A stretch of DNA of 64,000 nucleotides from Paenibacillus silagei (GTDB lineage Bacteria; Bacillota; Bacilli; Paenibacillales; Paenibacillaceae). The stretch is taken from positions 62,001 through 126,000 of the forward strand of contig NZ_JAGGLV010000022.1 in NCBI RefSeq assembly GCF_017874735.1, given 5' to 3'. Below the pieces are notes generated by a model. The model ran no database searches, was not told the DNA's origin, and saw nothing but the letters and a program-made list of their open reading frames with translations. Below, in pieces: positions 7,675 to 16,207 of this stretch; position 1 is the stretch's first letter; every line of letters starts with the position of its first letter. Made by a program: the position numbers and the translations under genes.

Positions 7675-10584
7675 CTATTCCCTTCGTTTCAAATCGAACT
7701 CTGCTCTCTTCTGATCAATCTCATAGTCGATCTCCTGCACATAATCGTACAGGGCATCAGCGGTGTTCGTTCCATTGTTGATGACCTCGCGCAGCGCATT
7801 GTCCAGATGGCGGCCTGTGAAGTAACCGCCCGGCACCTCAGGCACACCCTGCACCCATTGCCACTGCTCCTCCAGATGGCGGTAATCGCTTGTCGGCCAC
7901 GGCAGCTCCTTAAGCGCTTCAACGTTGGCGGTCGGATACCGCGCAGCCGCACCCATGAGGCCCTCCATCTCCCGGCCGAAGCGGACCTGCGAATCCTTGT
8001 CTACCCACCACTTCATGAATTCCCAGGCAGCATCCTTGTTCCCCGCCTGCTTAAGCATCAGGGCGGCGGTGCCCCCGCTGGCAACATCCCTGCGGATACT
8101 GCCGTCCGGCTGCTTCGTGCCCGGAACCGGAATGAATTCCCACAGTCCCTTAATCTCCGGCGCAGATACGCTCAGATAGTTATAGAAGGTATAGTCCTGA
8201 ATGCCGACCGGCATCTCGCCTGTGCGGAACCGCATCGGGAAGTCGAAGATCAGCGGCAGCTTGTAGCTGGTATAGAAATTGGTCCAGTTCTTGAAGGCAG
8301 CCAGCCCGGTCTCTGTATCGAGTCCGCTCTTCGCTCCGTTATTCAGATAAAATGATCCGCCCATCTGATAGAGCAGCATGGCATAGGCGCGGTTAACCTC
8401 CAGCACCGGCACGCCTGTCGTCTGCGCGAGCGGCAGCGCCATATCCATCCGGTGCTTCTGCAGCACCGGAATCATCGCGTAGACCTCATCCCAGGTCTGC
8501 GGCGGCTCAAGATTCAGCTCCTGAAGAATATCCTTCCGGTAGAACAGCATGTTGAAGATCTGCTGCTCCGGCAGGGCAAAGACCTGATTCTCGAACCGGT
8601 ACGGCACGAGCGCACTGTCTCTGAACTGCTTCACCACATCCTCATAGCCGGGATACTTCGACAGATCCTCTGCCGCTTGGCGCATCCCGAAGTTCACCGG
8701 CATATCATTGCCGACCTGCATCGCCACATCCGGGCCTTCCCCGGCCAGCGAGGCGCGCAGCAGCACATTCGGACTCACCAGCTTCAGATTGACGCCAATG
8801 CCGGTGAGCGGGGTAAATGTATCATCAATCATTGCCTTCAGCACCTGCGCCTGGTCGCGGCCGGTTCCGATCCATACATCAATGTTCTCGCCGTTCTCCG
8901 TGGTATTGCCAATCGTGTTGTAATCCTCGAAGAACGAATGGGTGAAGGACGACACCTCATGCACAAGCTTCCTGAACCCGGAAGCATTCGCCTTCGGCAG
9001 CTTCACATCCGGCGAAGAGAGCAGCAGGTAATCAATCTCCAGCGGCTGCTCCCGTACCTCCAGAATCCAGGAGCCGACGCTGCCGACATTGATTTTGAAC
9101 TGCGACAGCCGCTTCTGCACCGTTTCCGGCTTGTCGGCCATGTCCGCCAGCTGATAGGCAGTTTTATTCAAGGTTGCGGTTTTATCACTCTTTTCCCCTG
9201 TAAGCCGGACCAGTTCTTCCGATACGCCATATAGAATCTTGCTCTGCTCACGGAAGACCGCCGTCATATCCGGGATTTGCTCCTCCAGCTTATAATCGCG
9301 GTACGGATCAGGCACATTGCCTGTAATCATCAGGATTTTCCGGTACATCGCATTAATGTCCAGCACACTGGCCTCCACCTGGCGCAAGAGCGGTGCAATG
9401 GCCCCTAGGCTGACCTCCAGCTGTAATTCGTGTTTTCCTTTGCTTAAATAGAATAAATAGGGCTCCTCATCGTTCCCCAGCCGGTTCATCTGCCAATCCG
9501 AATCATAGTAGAACGGAACCTGCAGCATTTCCCGGAACGGAATCTCTCCGTCAATCCGCATAGAGCGTGTGGAATAGATCCCTCTTAGCAGCTCCTGCCG
9601 GCCTTTGATGGTGATGTTGTACAGACCGTCCTCCGGCGCTTCCACCTCCCAGGCGATCCATTGTCCTGGTACCCGCCAGTTGTTGCCGCCAATCGTGTTC
9701 ATTCTGATCTTGGACACATCGTACGGCTCTGTTGAAGGGCTTGAGCGGTCTGTAATCGGATACAAGGTCGGGGAGGATTTGTAAGCAGCGTCTTCCCCCT
9801 GCACCTTAACCGAGTGGCCGCTGGTGGCCTTATACCCCTTAGCTTCGTAGCTCTGCTTCACCTCTGCGTAGGCAGCGGGTGCATCGTAGCTGTGCAGCTT
9901 AATATAGTCGATGACCATCGGCTCTCTGCTGGACACCATCGTCAAGGTGTGCCGCCCGGCCGACAGATAGAATTGGTACGGCTCCTCATAGTAGCCTTCC
10001 GTATCTCTCAGCAGGGTCTCCTGCCAGGCCGGGGCCTCAATCTGGCGCGGCCGGAGATCATTGTCCCGGTTATCCTGCTGGATCTCCGGGTTCTCATTGA
10101 CCCAGATCCGCCCGAAGGACAGATTGCGGGCGCTGGTGAACGGCAGCTTGCCGTCGATCAACAGCTCACGTTCAATCGCCGAGCTTTTGCCCTTCACCGG
10201 ATAATACCGGACAGAGATGTGATACAGCCCGGACTTCGGCACATCCAGCTGCCACTCTACCGAACCGCTCTCCTCCGTTCTGACGTATCTTCCCGTCTCC
10301 CCGCCAAGCTCCGTCAGCACCTCCGGGCTCATCCCCTCGGCCCCTGTATAATCGGCTCCCTTCAGCATGATTTCTTCGCGGGGCTGCTCCTCGCGCTCGT
10401 ATTGCTGCAGATAATGCTCATAGCCGCCCTCAGGCAGCTGCCGCACCTCCTGCCCGTTCCCCGTCACACCTTGCGCCTGGGCAGCAGGCAGCTCTGCGCT
10501 TGCCGCTGGCAGCGCCATCATGGAGATCAGCATGACGGTTACAAGTGTCCGGTTCATCATCCGCCGGGATAATGATATTCTCAC
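7675..10584 (-). CDS. Solute-binding protein fused to two carbohydrate-binding-like domains
   Basis: The start is GTG at 10584 behind AGAGGAGGGAACC. At 969 residues it is more than twice the usual length of a family 1 solute-binding protein. After a signal peptide (1-30, Ala-x-Ala site) there are two beta-rich modules (about 50-235 and 255-420), each ending in a pattern like PYxFYLSxGxH-L, which resembles CBM6/CBM35-type jelly rolls. The solute-binding domain occupies about 565-960. I see no lipobox Cys, so unlike the neighbouring 471-residue protein it should not be lipid anchored. The modules may bind polysaccharide near the importer. Substrate unknown. Confidence 0.85.
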   Translation of the reverse strand: MRISLSRRMMNRTLVTVMLISMMALPAASAELPAAQAQGVTGNGQEVRQLPEGGYEHYLQQYEREEQPREEIMLKGADYTGAEGMSPEVLTELGGETGRYVRTEESGSVEWQLDVPKSGLYHISVRYYPVKGKSSAIERELLIDGKLPFTSARNLSFGRIWVNENPEIQQDNRDNDLRPRQIEAPAWQETLLRDTEGYYEEPYQFYLSAGRHTLTMVSSREPMVIDYIKLHSYDAPAAYAEVKQSYEAKGYKATSGHSVKVQGEDAAYKSSPTLYPITDRSSPSTEPYDVSKIRMNTIGGNNWRVPGQWIAWEVEAPEDGLYNITIKGRQELLRGIYSTRSMRIDGEIPFREMLQVPFYYDSDWQMNRLGNDEEPYLFYLSKGKHELQLEVSLGAIAPLLRQVEASVLDINAMYRKILMITGNVPDPYRDYKLEEQIPDMTAVFREQSKILYGVSEELVRLTGEKSDKTATLNKTAYQLADMADKPETVQKRLSQFKINVGSVGSWILEVREQPLEIDYLLLSSPDVKLPKANASGFRKLVHEVSSFTHSFFEDYNTIGNTTENGENIDVWIGTGRDQAQVLKAMIDDTFTPLTGIGVNLKLVSPNVLLRASLAGEGPDVAMQVGNDMPVNFGMRQAAEDLSKYPGYEDVVKQFRDSALVPYRFENQVFALPEQQIFNMLFYRKDILQELNLEPPQTWDEVYAMIPVLQKHRMDMALPLAQTTGVPVLEVNRAYAMLLYQMGGSFYLNNGAKSGLDTETGLAAFKNWTNFYTSYKLPLIFDFPMRFRTGEMPVGIQDYTFYNYLSVSAPEIKGLWEFIPVPGTKQPDGSIRRDVASGGTAALMLKQAGNKDAAWEFMKWWVDKDSQVRFGREMEGLMGAAARYPTANVEALKELPWPTSDYRHLEEQWQWVQGVPEVPGGYFTGRHLDNALREVINNGTNTADALYDYVQEIDYEIDQKRAEFDLKRRE

Positions 10585-10694
10585 TCGGGTTCCCTCCTCT
10601 AGCAGACTTGCATATTAAGAGTGATACAGGTGGTGCAGAATAGAAGGATAAATAATTGTGTGAAACATATAAATCCTTATAATTCAAGCGCACA

Positions 10695-10713
10695 CGGCTA
10701 CGCCGCCCTATAA
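10695..10713. repeat. GC-rich hairpin related to the 12481-12780 repeats
   Basis: GCCGCCCT and AGGGCGGC flank a three-base loop, giving an 8-bp perfect hairpin between the two solute-binding protein genes. The CCTNNAAGGGCGG core is the same as in the repeat block upstream of the operon. It might attenuate or stabilise the polycistronic transcript; there is no T-run on the minus strand. Confidence 0.6.
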
Positions 10714-10798
10714 GGGCGGCTGCCGATTTTGCAGACAAACACAGCAGGTATTGCGCAAGACAAGCAGTTATTACCCTTGTTATGAGCTGTCCAGCTAC

Positions 10799-12214
10799 CT
10801 ATTTCTTCTCTTTATCCTGCTCACCGCTCAGTACTTTCTTGGCTGCGGCCTGCGCCGTTCCAATCACTTGGGCCACCCCGGTGGACGGTGTAATCTCGCC
10901 CTTCAGGAATTTCTCAGTCACCTTATCCAGCTGATCCTTGACGCCAAGACCGCCGTAACGTCCGCCGAAGACCCGCTCCACCTTATCTTCATCATTCATC
11001 GCATTGGCGATAGAGGCTTCATCCGGCAAAATATTCTCCATCGACAATCTGCGGTTCTCCTGCCAGCTGTCGAACGGCTGCAGATCCTCCCAGATCTTTA
11101 CGATGGTATCCGCATCCTTAACCCCTTTGGGAATGGCATAGGCTGCTGTCTGGCCCAGCGGATCGTAGTACTTATCGGCCTGCGGGCCTTTTGGAATATA
11201 GACATATCCCCATTCATCCTTCATCTTGCCAAGAATACGCCCCTCGATTTCCCAGAGACCGCCCGGATACATAGCCACGGTGCCTTCTCCAAAATACTTA
11301 GCCGGGTCTTCCCAGTCATTGCCCTCGTTAGGCTTGAATACCTTATCCTGCGTGTACAGCTTATGAAGGAAGTTAAGCGCTTCCATGGATGCCGGTGAAT
11401 CAAAGACCGCCTTCTGAGTAGCTTCATCGTAGATTTTGCCGCCGTTGCTGGCGATCAGCAGCTCCGAGATCACATAATGGGCTCCGGCCAGACCGTACTG
11501 GTCCATCTTCCCGTCCCCGTTCTTGTCAATCGTCAGCTTCTTCGCCGCATCAAGCATCGTATTCCAGTTCCAGTTATCCTCATCCATGAGCTGTTGCGGG
11601 TCCTTCAGGCCTGCTTCCTTGAAAATACGCTTGTTGTAGAACACGCCGCTGTCGTTCGGGCTATACCAGCTTTCCAGGCCATAGACCTTATCGCCGCCGA
11701 AGCGCATGGAATCAATCACACTCTGATCGATGAGTGAATCCTTCAGATAATCATCCAGCGGTGTCAGGAAGCCGCCATGCATCAGGCCCCAGATGAAGCC
11801 GTCAGGCAGCCGGACAATCTCGGCAAACGGATCGCTCGCCATAACGGAAGAGGACAGCTTCTCGGCGGTGGACCAATACTCTGTATTCAGGTATTTAATC
11901 TTGACGTTGTATTTCTCTTCCACTGCTTTGATCCGCTCGCGGGCAAGCTCATCTGCCTCTGAATCCCCGACAGGAGTGGCATCCCACCAGTGGGAGATGC
12001 GGATCTCCCGCCCGTTCAGATTAGCAGCCGGCTCCTTCGGCGCTTCCGTTGCCGCTGCTGGCGTTTCACTGGCTGCCGGAGCCTGAGTCGCCTCCGCCGC
12101 CGGTGTTGTTGCCGGTGCAGACGCGTTATTCCCTCCGCTGCAACCGGTTACAAGTGTAACTACGGCTGTCAGCAGCATGAACCACGCCGAGCTTTTCTTC
12201 TTCAACTGTTTCAC
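10799..12214 (-). CDS. Extracellular solute-binding lipoprotein (family 1, carbohydrate)
   Basis: The start is GTG at 12214, with GGGGAG 11 nt upstream. Residues 1-25 form a lipoprotein signal ending in LVTGC, so Cys25 should be lipidated. A low-complexity Ala/Thr/Pro/Glu linker to about residue 65 follows, as is common for surface lipoproteins. The rest reads as a periplasmic-binding fold for sugars (ISHWWDATPVGDSEADEL near residue 73, later YPGGLWEIEGR). It is the first gene of the operon. Upstream lie six 16-bp repeats, then GC-rich repeats, then the promoter near 12950. The ligand is not deducible. Confidence 0.92.
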   Translation of the reverse strand: MKQLKKKSSAWFMLLTAVVTLVTGCSGGNNASAPATTPAAEATQAPAASETPAAATEAPKEPAANLNGREIRISHWWDATPVGDSEADELARERIKAVEEKYNVKIKYLNTEYWSTAEKLSSSVMASDPFAEIVRLPDGFIWGLMHGGFLTPLDDYLKDSLIDQSVIDSMRFGGDKVYGLESWYSPNDSGVFYNKRIFKEAGLKDPQQLMDEDNWNWNTMLDAAKKLTIDKNGDGKMDQYGLAGAHYVISELLIASNGGKIYDEATQKAVFDSPASMEALNFLHKLYTQDKVFKPNEGNDWEDPAKYFGEGTVAMYPGGLWEIEGRILGKMKDEWGYVYIPKGPQADKYYDPLGQTAAYAIPKGVKDADTIVKIWEDLQPFDSWQENRRLSMENILPDEASIANAMNDEDKVERVFGGRYGGLGVKDQLDKVTEKFLKGEITPSTGVAQVIGTAQAAAKKVLSGEQDKEKK

Positions 12215-12259
12215 TGTTCGCCACGCTCCCCTAATTTCAGTGATGTTAAGCTAATCCAA

Positions 12260-12356
12260 GATTAAACTGATTCAAGATTAAACTGATCCAAGATTAAACT
12301 GATCCAAGATTAAACTGATCCAAGATTAAACTGATCCAAGATTAAACTGATTCAAG
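12260..12356. repeat. Six tandem copies of a 16-bp repeat in the operon leader
   Basis: The unit GATTAAACTGATCCAA repeats about six times without spacing; the first and last copies read ATTCAA instead of ATCCAA. It starts about 45 bp upstream of the first solute-binding protein gene and lies inside the predicted leader. The 16-bp period is not a multiple of three and no ORF uses it. It could be a protein or RNA binding array or a slippage-prone tract. Confidence 0.9.
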
Positions 12357-12480
12357 CATGTCTGCGTCCGTCCCCCGCTCCCTTCCCGATGTCATATTTA
12401 TATAGTGGCGTATGCCAGCATATAAGCCCTTAAGACTACCCTTGAGATGATGAAAAGAAAACTTGGAAATAAATGAACTT

Positions 12481-12780
12481 GGATACGGTTATTACCGCCC
12501 CCTAAGGGCGGTGCCGTATAAGCGAGAAAGATAAGGAGCATTGCATGGCCGAATCGTCCCTTTAAGGGCGGTGCTGCTCCAGAGGGAAGGATTAGGATTG
12601 TTGTACGGCCCCTGCCTTCCCCTTAAGAGCGATACTGCTTCAGAGGGAAGGATAAGGATTGTTGTACGGCCCCTGCCGTCCCATTAAGAGCGATACTGCT
12701 TCAGAGGGAAGGATCAGGAGCAACTGTGCACGGGCCATGCCGTCCCTCTGAGGTCGGCACCTCTCTCGCGGGAAATATCC
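12481..12780. repeat. Imperfect ~61-bp tandem repeats with GC-rich hairpins
   Basis: Four to five degenerate units of about 61 bp share the landmarks CCCTTTAAGGGCGGTGCTGC, CAGAGGGAAGGAT and TGTACGGCCCC. The first units contain an inverted repeat (CCGCCC/GGGCGG) around a TAA centre; later copies have mutated arms. The block lies between the promoter at about 12930-12957 and the first structural gene, so it would be transcribed as leader RNA. The lone hairpin at 10695-10713 has the same core. Confidence 0.75.
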
Positions 12781-12899
12781 GGATGAGTGGTGGGTTACGG
12801 CTGCGAATTCTTATACTTTTCAAATTATCAGTAAATTCGTAAAATCTCCTTGTCCCATATGTACCGCCAGAGTAACCGCTTACTCAAACTCTAAAAAAT

Positions 12900-12931
12900 A
12901 ATGAAATGGGTTTCATGAAATCCATTTCATT
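12900..12931. promoter_or_regulatory. Tandem operators, probably for the LacI regulator
   Basis: Two adjacent 14-bp palindromes of the form TGAAA-N4-TTTCA occupy 12902-12915 and 12916-12929, embedded in a larger inverted repeat with AATGAAATGG and CCATTTCATT arms. They start immediately downstream of the minus-strand -10 element, where a bound repressor would block transcription. Size and symmetry fit a LacI-family dimer site, and a LacI gene is adjacent. The assignment to that regulator is inference. Confidence 0.75.
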
Positions 12932-12957
12932 ATAACTTCTGGTTATCCCCTGGTCAA
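12929..12957 (-). promoter_or_regulatory. Sigma-A type promoter of the transport operon
   Basis: On the minus strand TTGACC (12957-12952) and TATAAT (12934-12929) are separated by exactly 17 bp, nearly perfect sigma-A consensus. The start of transcription should fall near 12922, inside the operator pair. This implies a leader of about 700 nt before the GTG at 12214. I did not see a better promoter closer to the gene. Confidence 0.8.
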
Positions 12958-13146
12958 TCCTACTTTACACAAATTTCATGCTTCAATCCAAAAACTTTCC
13001 AGAATACAGGCCCCCTCGTGCTGACGCACTCCACATACGCCTGGAAAGTTCTTGACCGGCCCTGGATGAACATACTTGAATGCGTGCACAGCAGACTTGT
13101 CTGGTAAGCAGCTTCCGTTAGGCTACTATGCGTGCTAATGCGCGAG
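12958..13146. other. Intergenic spacer upstream of the operon promoter
   Basis: Spacer between the promoter at 12957 and the end of lacI at 13147. I see no ORF with a ribosome site, no convincing terminator and no repeat. The AT-rich stretch at 12958-13000 could be an upstream element for the promoter. Confidence 0.5.
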
Positions 13147-14184
13147 CTATTCTGCGGTATTTTTCGGACGGCCCGTGCTGTCGCGTACCACCAGCTTTGG
13201 CTGGAGCACCGTACGTTTCTTGGGATTCCTGCCGCTGATCAGCTCATGAAGCATCTCTACCGACAGCTCCCCCAGCTGGTTGGTGTTCTGCGACACCGTG
13301 GTCAGCTCCGGAATAACCGCTCTGGACAAGGGCGAATCGTCGAACCCGACGATCGACAGATCTTCCGGTATCTTCAGCCCATGCTGGGTGGCTGATTTCA
13401 ACGCGCCAATGGCTGTAAAATCATTCACACACAGCACCGCTGTCGGCCGGTCCTCCTGCTCCAGCATCCGGTCCATCAGCGTCCGTCCGCCCTCGATCGA
13501 GAAGTCGTGGAACATGACCCAATCCTTGCGCAGCGTAAGCCCCCGCTCCTTCAGCTTCATCCTCACAGACTTCAGCTTCACCTGGGTCGTGGAGGTCTCC
13601 TCCATTCCCCCAAGGAATCCGATTCTCCGGTGTCCCAGGTCCAGCAGATGCTGGGTGGCCAGTGCCGCCCCTTCTTCTTCATCGGTGTAAATGCGGTGCA
13701 GGCCGCTCCGGGGCAGATTGCCGTTGACCAGCACGATCGGCACATGCTTCGACAGCTCCACGACCTCCTGGGACAACGCCGGCGGACACTGATTCAGGTT
13801 AATTCTGCCGCCCAGGAAAATAATCCCGTCCACTCTTTTCTCCCGAAGGATGCTAAGGTACTCCGACTCGCGGCTATGCTCCCCCGCCGTATCGCAGAGG
13901 AAGAAGGTATAATGCTTCTCTCTGGCTACATTCTCGGCTCCCCAGAAGACCTCCGGGAAAAAGGGGTTGGTGATGTCAGGCAAAATCATGGCGATCGTGC
14001 CAGTCTCCTTCTTAAGCAGACTGCGGGCCAGCGCGTTCGGCTGAAACTGATGCTTCTCAATCACAGCCATGATGATCTCCCGGGTGCTCTCCTTGACCGG
14101 AGCTGTATTGTTGAGGACACGGGAGACTGTGGCTACGGACACCTGGGCCTCCTTGGCGATATCATATATGGTAATCGTCTTCAT
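13147..14184 (-). CDS. LacI family transcriptional regulator
   Basis: The ATG at 14184 follows AAGGAGGTAAAGG. The 345-residue protein begins with a LacI helix-turn-helix (TIYDIAKEAQVSVATVSRVLNN, residues 3-24). Then come the hinge region (about 45-60) and a sugar-binding core containing typical strands such as TGTIAMILPDITNPFF, HRRIGFLGG and LSIVGFDDSPLS. It is encoded just upstream of the nine-gene carbohydrate operon in the same direction. The TGAAA-N4-TTTCA pair at the operon promoter is its probable target. The effector is unknown; repression relieved by a sugar is the family norm. Confidence 0.93.
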   Translation of the reverse strand: MKTITIYDIAKEAQVSVATVSRVLNNTAPVKESTREIIMAVIEKHQFQPNALARSLLKKETGTIAMILPDITNPFFPEVFWGAENVAREKHYTFFLCDTAGEHSRESEYLSILREKRVDGIIFLGGRINLNQCPPALSQEVVELSKHVPIVLVNGNLPRSGLHRIYTDEEEGAALATQHLLDLGHRRIGFLGGMEETSTTQVKLKSVRMKLKERGLTLRKDWVMFHDFSIEGGRTLMDRMLEQEDRPTAVLCVNDFTAIGALKSATQHGLKIPEDLSIVGFDDSPLSRAVIPELTTVSQNTNQLGELSVEMLHELISGRNPKKRTVLQPKLVVRDSTGRPKNTAE

Positions 14185-14237
14185 CCTTTACCTCCTTGGT
14201 CTCGCGTTCCTGGCTTATAGCAACTTACATCCGGGGC

Positions 14238-14300
14238 GGATGGGTGCGGGGGGGGTGGGGTGGGGTGGGGTGGGGATTGGGGTGGAGCGGGAGTTGGCAG
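14238..14300 (+). other. G-rich tract with G-quadruplex potential
   Basis: Around 14248-14284 the plus strand has five or more runs of four or more G separated by single T or AT, an ideal G-quadruplex pattern. Further G-runs continue to about 14325. It lies 60-100 bp upstream of the lacI start, on the strand that serves as lacI template. ORFs read across it are compositional artefacts. Confidence 0.75.
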
Positions 14301-14384
14301 GGGGGGCAGGGCGTGGGTAGAGTTGGTAGGGCGCGAGGAGATGGGGTGGTGCTTAGTGGCCCTTTATTCGTGCCAGCCGCCAAC

Positions 14385-14580
14385 TGCTCCTCACTTCACT
14401 CAACCACTAACTTTTGGCCAATTCAGGGGCATTTCTGCTCCTCATTTCGTTCGACCCGCCCACTTTCGGCCAATTCAGGGGTACTTGTGCTCCTCATTTT
14501 GCTCGACCCGCCCACTTTTGGCAATTCAGGGGTATTTGTGCTCCTCATTTTGCTCGACCCGCCCACTTTCGGCACATTTA
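14385..14580. repeat. Tandem ~52-bp repeats between lacI and mutY
   Basis: Three good copies and degenerate flanking copies of a 51-52 bp unit share the landmarks CAATTCAGGGGTATTTGTGC, CTCCTCATTTTGCTCGACCC and GCCCACTTT. Unlike the other 52-bp arrays in this window it lacks the TGTATG...CATACA hairpin. The rest of the 14185-14897 gap, apart from the G-rich tract, shows nothing I can identify. Confidence 0.85.
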
Positions 14581-14897
14581 ATGGGATTTATCCCTCTGAT
14601 TCCGGCGCGGTCAGTGGCGCACATATACTATACTTTCGGCTGTTGAGGTCAGGTAGTACTTAATTCCAGTTTGTCCACAACCGAAGCACCCTACATTTGC
14701 TCAACAGCACACGGAAGCGGCGGCACTCTATTGAGAAGGACGGCAGCCGTTGCAGCGTTGGTGAGAAGATGAGAGAAGCACCCCCGTCTAGCACCAAACA
14801 TACTAATCTTTACACTGCAATCGGCAGCAGTGATGCTTGTCCGTTGGGTGATCTGTATGGCTCAGCAGGGATTAGCATAGCGGTAGCAGCTTGGAGC

Positions 14898-16175
14898 CTA
14901 CGTCCCTTGCTCATCGAAATAGCTGTTCAGCAGCTTGAGGAACACATTCGGAAAGGCGTAATTTTTCATGTCCTCACGGTTGATCCAGCGCTGCGCTCCG
15001 CTGTCTGCTGCATCAGCTGCGGCATCCCCGCTGTCGAACAGCGCCAGCGGTGCGTCTTCCGCCGGCTGTGCCCCTAGCGCGCCATCCGCGCGCTCCGCTT
15101 GCGCCGCCCCGTACACGGCGCGGCTCTCCGCTGCCAGCGGCAGCGCCGCCTCTTCCCTGCAGCGGTACACCTGCAGGGTCCAAACAATATGGCTGAATGT
15201 ATGCTCCGCAGCCATCCAGTGCCCCTCAGGCCGGGCGTGAATCCCGGCCTGGCTCATGGACCGGCGCAGCCGGTCCAGCGCTGCCGCTTCCGGCAGCAGC
15301 GCACCGCGCGCGCCGCCGGCCTCAGCAGGCGGCGCAGGCCAGTGCGGCAGCTCCCACATGCGGGCCAAAAGCCCGCTAGTCGGCCGCTGCCGGATCAGTA
15401 CCCGGCCCGCGTGCTCGCCGCGGCCCTCCACTAAGGCAGCCATCCGCTCCTCCGGACGCGGCGGCTTCGCCTTGGTCTTGACGGGCAGCGAAGCCTCGCA
15501 GCCCGCCAGCCGCGCGGCGCAGTGCTCCATCACCGGGCACGGAAGGCAGCGCGGTGATTTCGGCGTGCAGATGAGCGCGCCAAGCTCCATCAGCGCCTGA
15601 TTGAAGCTGCCCGCCTCCCCTTCGGGAATGAGTTCGGCGGCGAGCTTTTCCATTTTCACACGGGTCGGGCCTTTGGCAATGTCATCCTCAATCAGGAAAT
15701 ACCGGGATAAGACGCGCATCACATTGCCATCCACCGCCGGCTCCGGCCGGTTGAACGCGATGCTCAGAATAGCACCGGCTGTATACGGGCCTACGCCCTT
15801 GAGGCCGAATACGGCATCGCGGTCATCCGGCACCAGCCCCCCGTACAGCTCCTTGACCTGCTTCGCGGCATGCTGGAGATTCCGGGCACGCGAGTAGTAG
15901 CCAAGACCCTCCCAGCATTTCAGCACCTCTTCCTCCGGTGCATCTGCGAGCGCCTCCACGGTTGGAAACTGCTCAATAAAACGGTTGAAATAAGGAATTA
16001 CCGTATCCACCCGGGTCTGCTGCAGCATAATCTCCGAGATCCAGATGTAATACGGATTGCGGTGGCGCCGCCACGGCAGGTCCCGCTTCTGGAGGTGGTA
16101 CCATTCCAGCAGGAAACGGCTGAAGAATAACTTGGCTTCCTGCTGCGCTTCTATGTGCTTCTCATCTGTCGTCAT
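14898..16175 (-). CDS. mutY: A/G-specific adenine glycosylase
   Basis: Removes adenine mispaired with 8-oxoguanine in DNA repair. The ATG at 16175 follows AAGGAGAATAACG. Catalytic Glu48 lies in SEIMLQQTRVD. The helix-hairpin-helix is LKGVGPYTAG (125-134) and the catalytic Asp149 is in PAVDGNVMRV. The [4Fe-4S] cluster cysteines are C203, C210, C213 and C219. The C-terminal 200 residues form the NUDIX-like domain that reads 8-oxoG, here Ala/Glu-rich and longer than usual, giving 425 residues versus about 370 in B. subtilis. It lies 32 nt downstream of acpS. Confidence 0.95.
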   Translation of the reverse strand: MTTDEKHIEAQQEAKLFFSRFLLEWYHLQKRDLPWRRHRNPYYIWISEIMLQQTRVDTVIPYFNRFIEQFPTVEALADAPEEEVLKCWEGLGYYSRARNLQHAAKQVKELYGGLVPDDRDAVFGLKGVGPYTAGAILSIAFNRPEPAVDGNVMRVLSRYFLIEDDIAKGPTRVKMEKLAAELIPEGEAGSFNQALMELGALICTPKSPRCLPCPVMEHCAARLAGCEASLPVKTKAKPPRPEERMAALVEGRGEHAGRVLIRQRPTSGLLARMWELPHWPAPPAEAGGARGALLPEAAALDRLRRSMSQAGIHARPEGHWMAAEHTFSHIVWTLQVYRCREEAALPLAAESRAVYGAAQAERADGALGAQPAEDAPLALFDSGDAAADAADSGAQRWINREDMKNYAFPNVFLKLLNSYFDEQGT

Positions 16176-16207
16176 CGTTATTCTCCTTGCCGTTCATAAT
16201 TATATAG

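Noticed and set aside
7135..8355. 406-codon plus-strand ORF opposite the permease and binding-protein genes
   Set aside because: Antisense shadow in GC-rich coding DNA; no family resemblance.
14196..14663. ORFs of 128 and 155 codons upstream of mutY
   Set aside because: They read through the G-rich tract and the 52-bp repeats and have no ribosome site.
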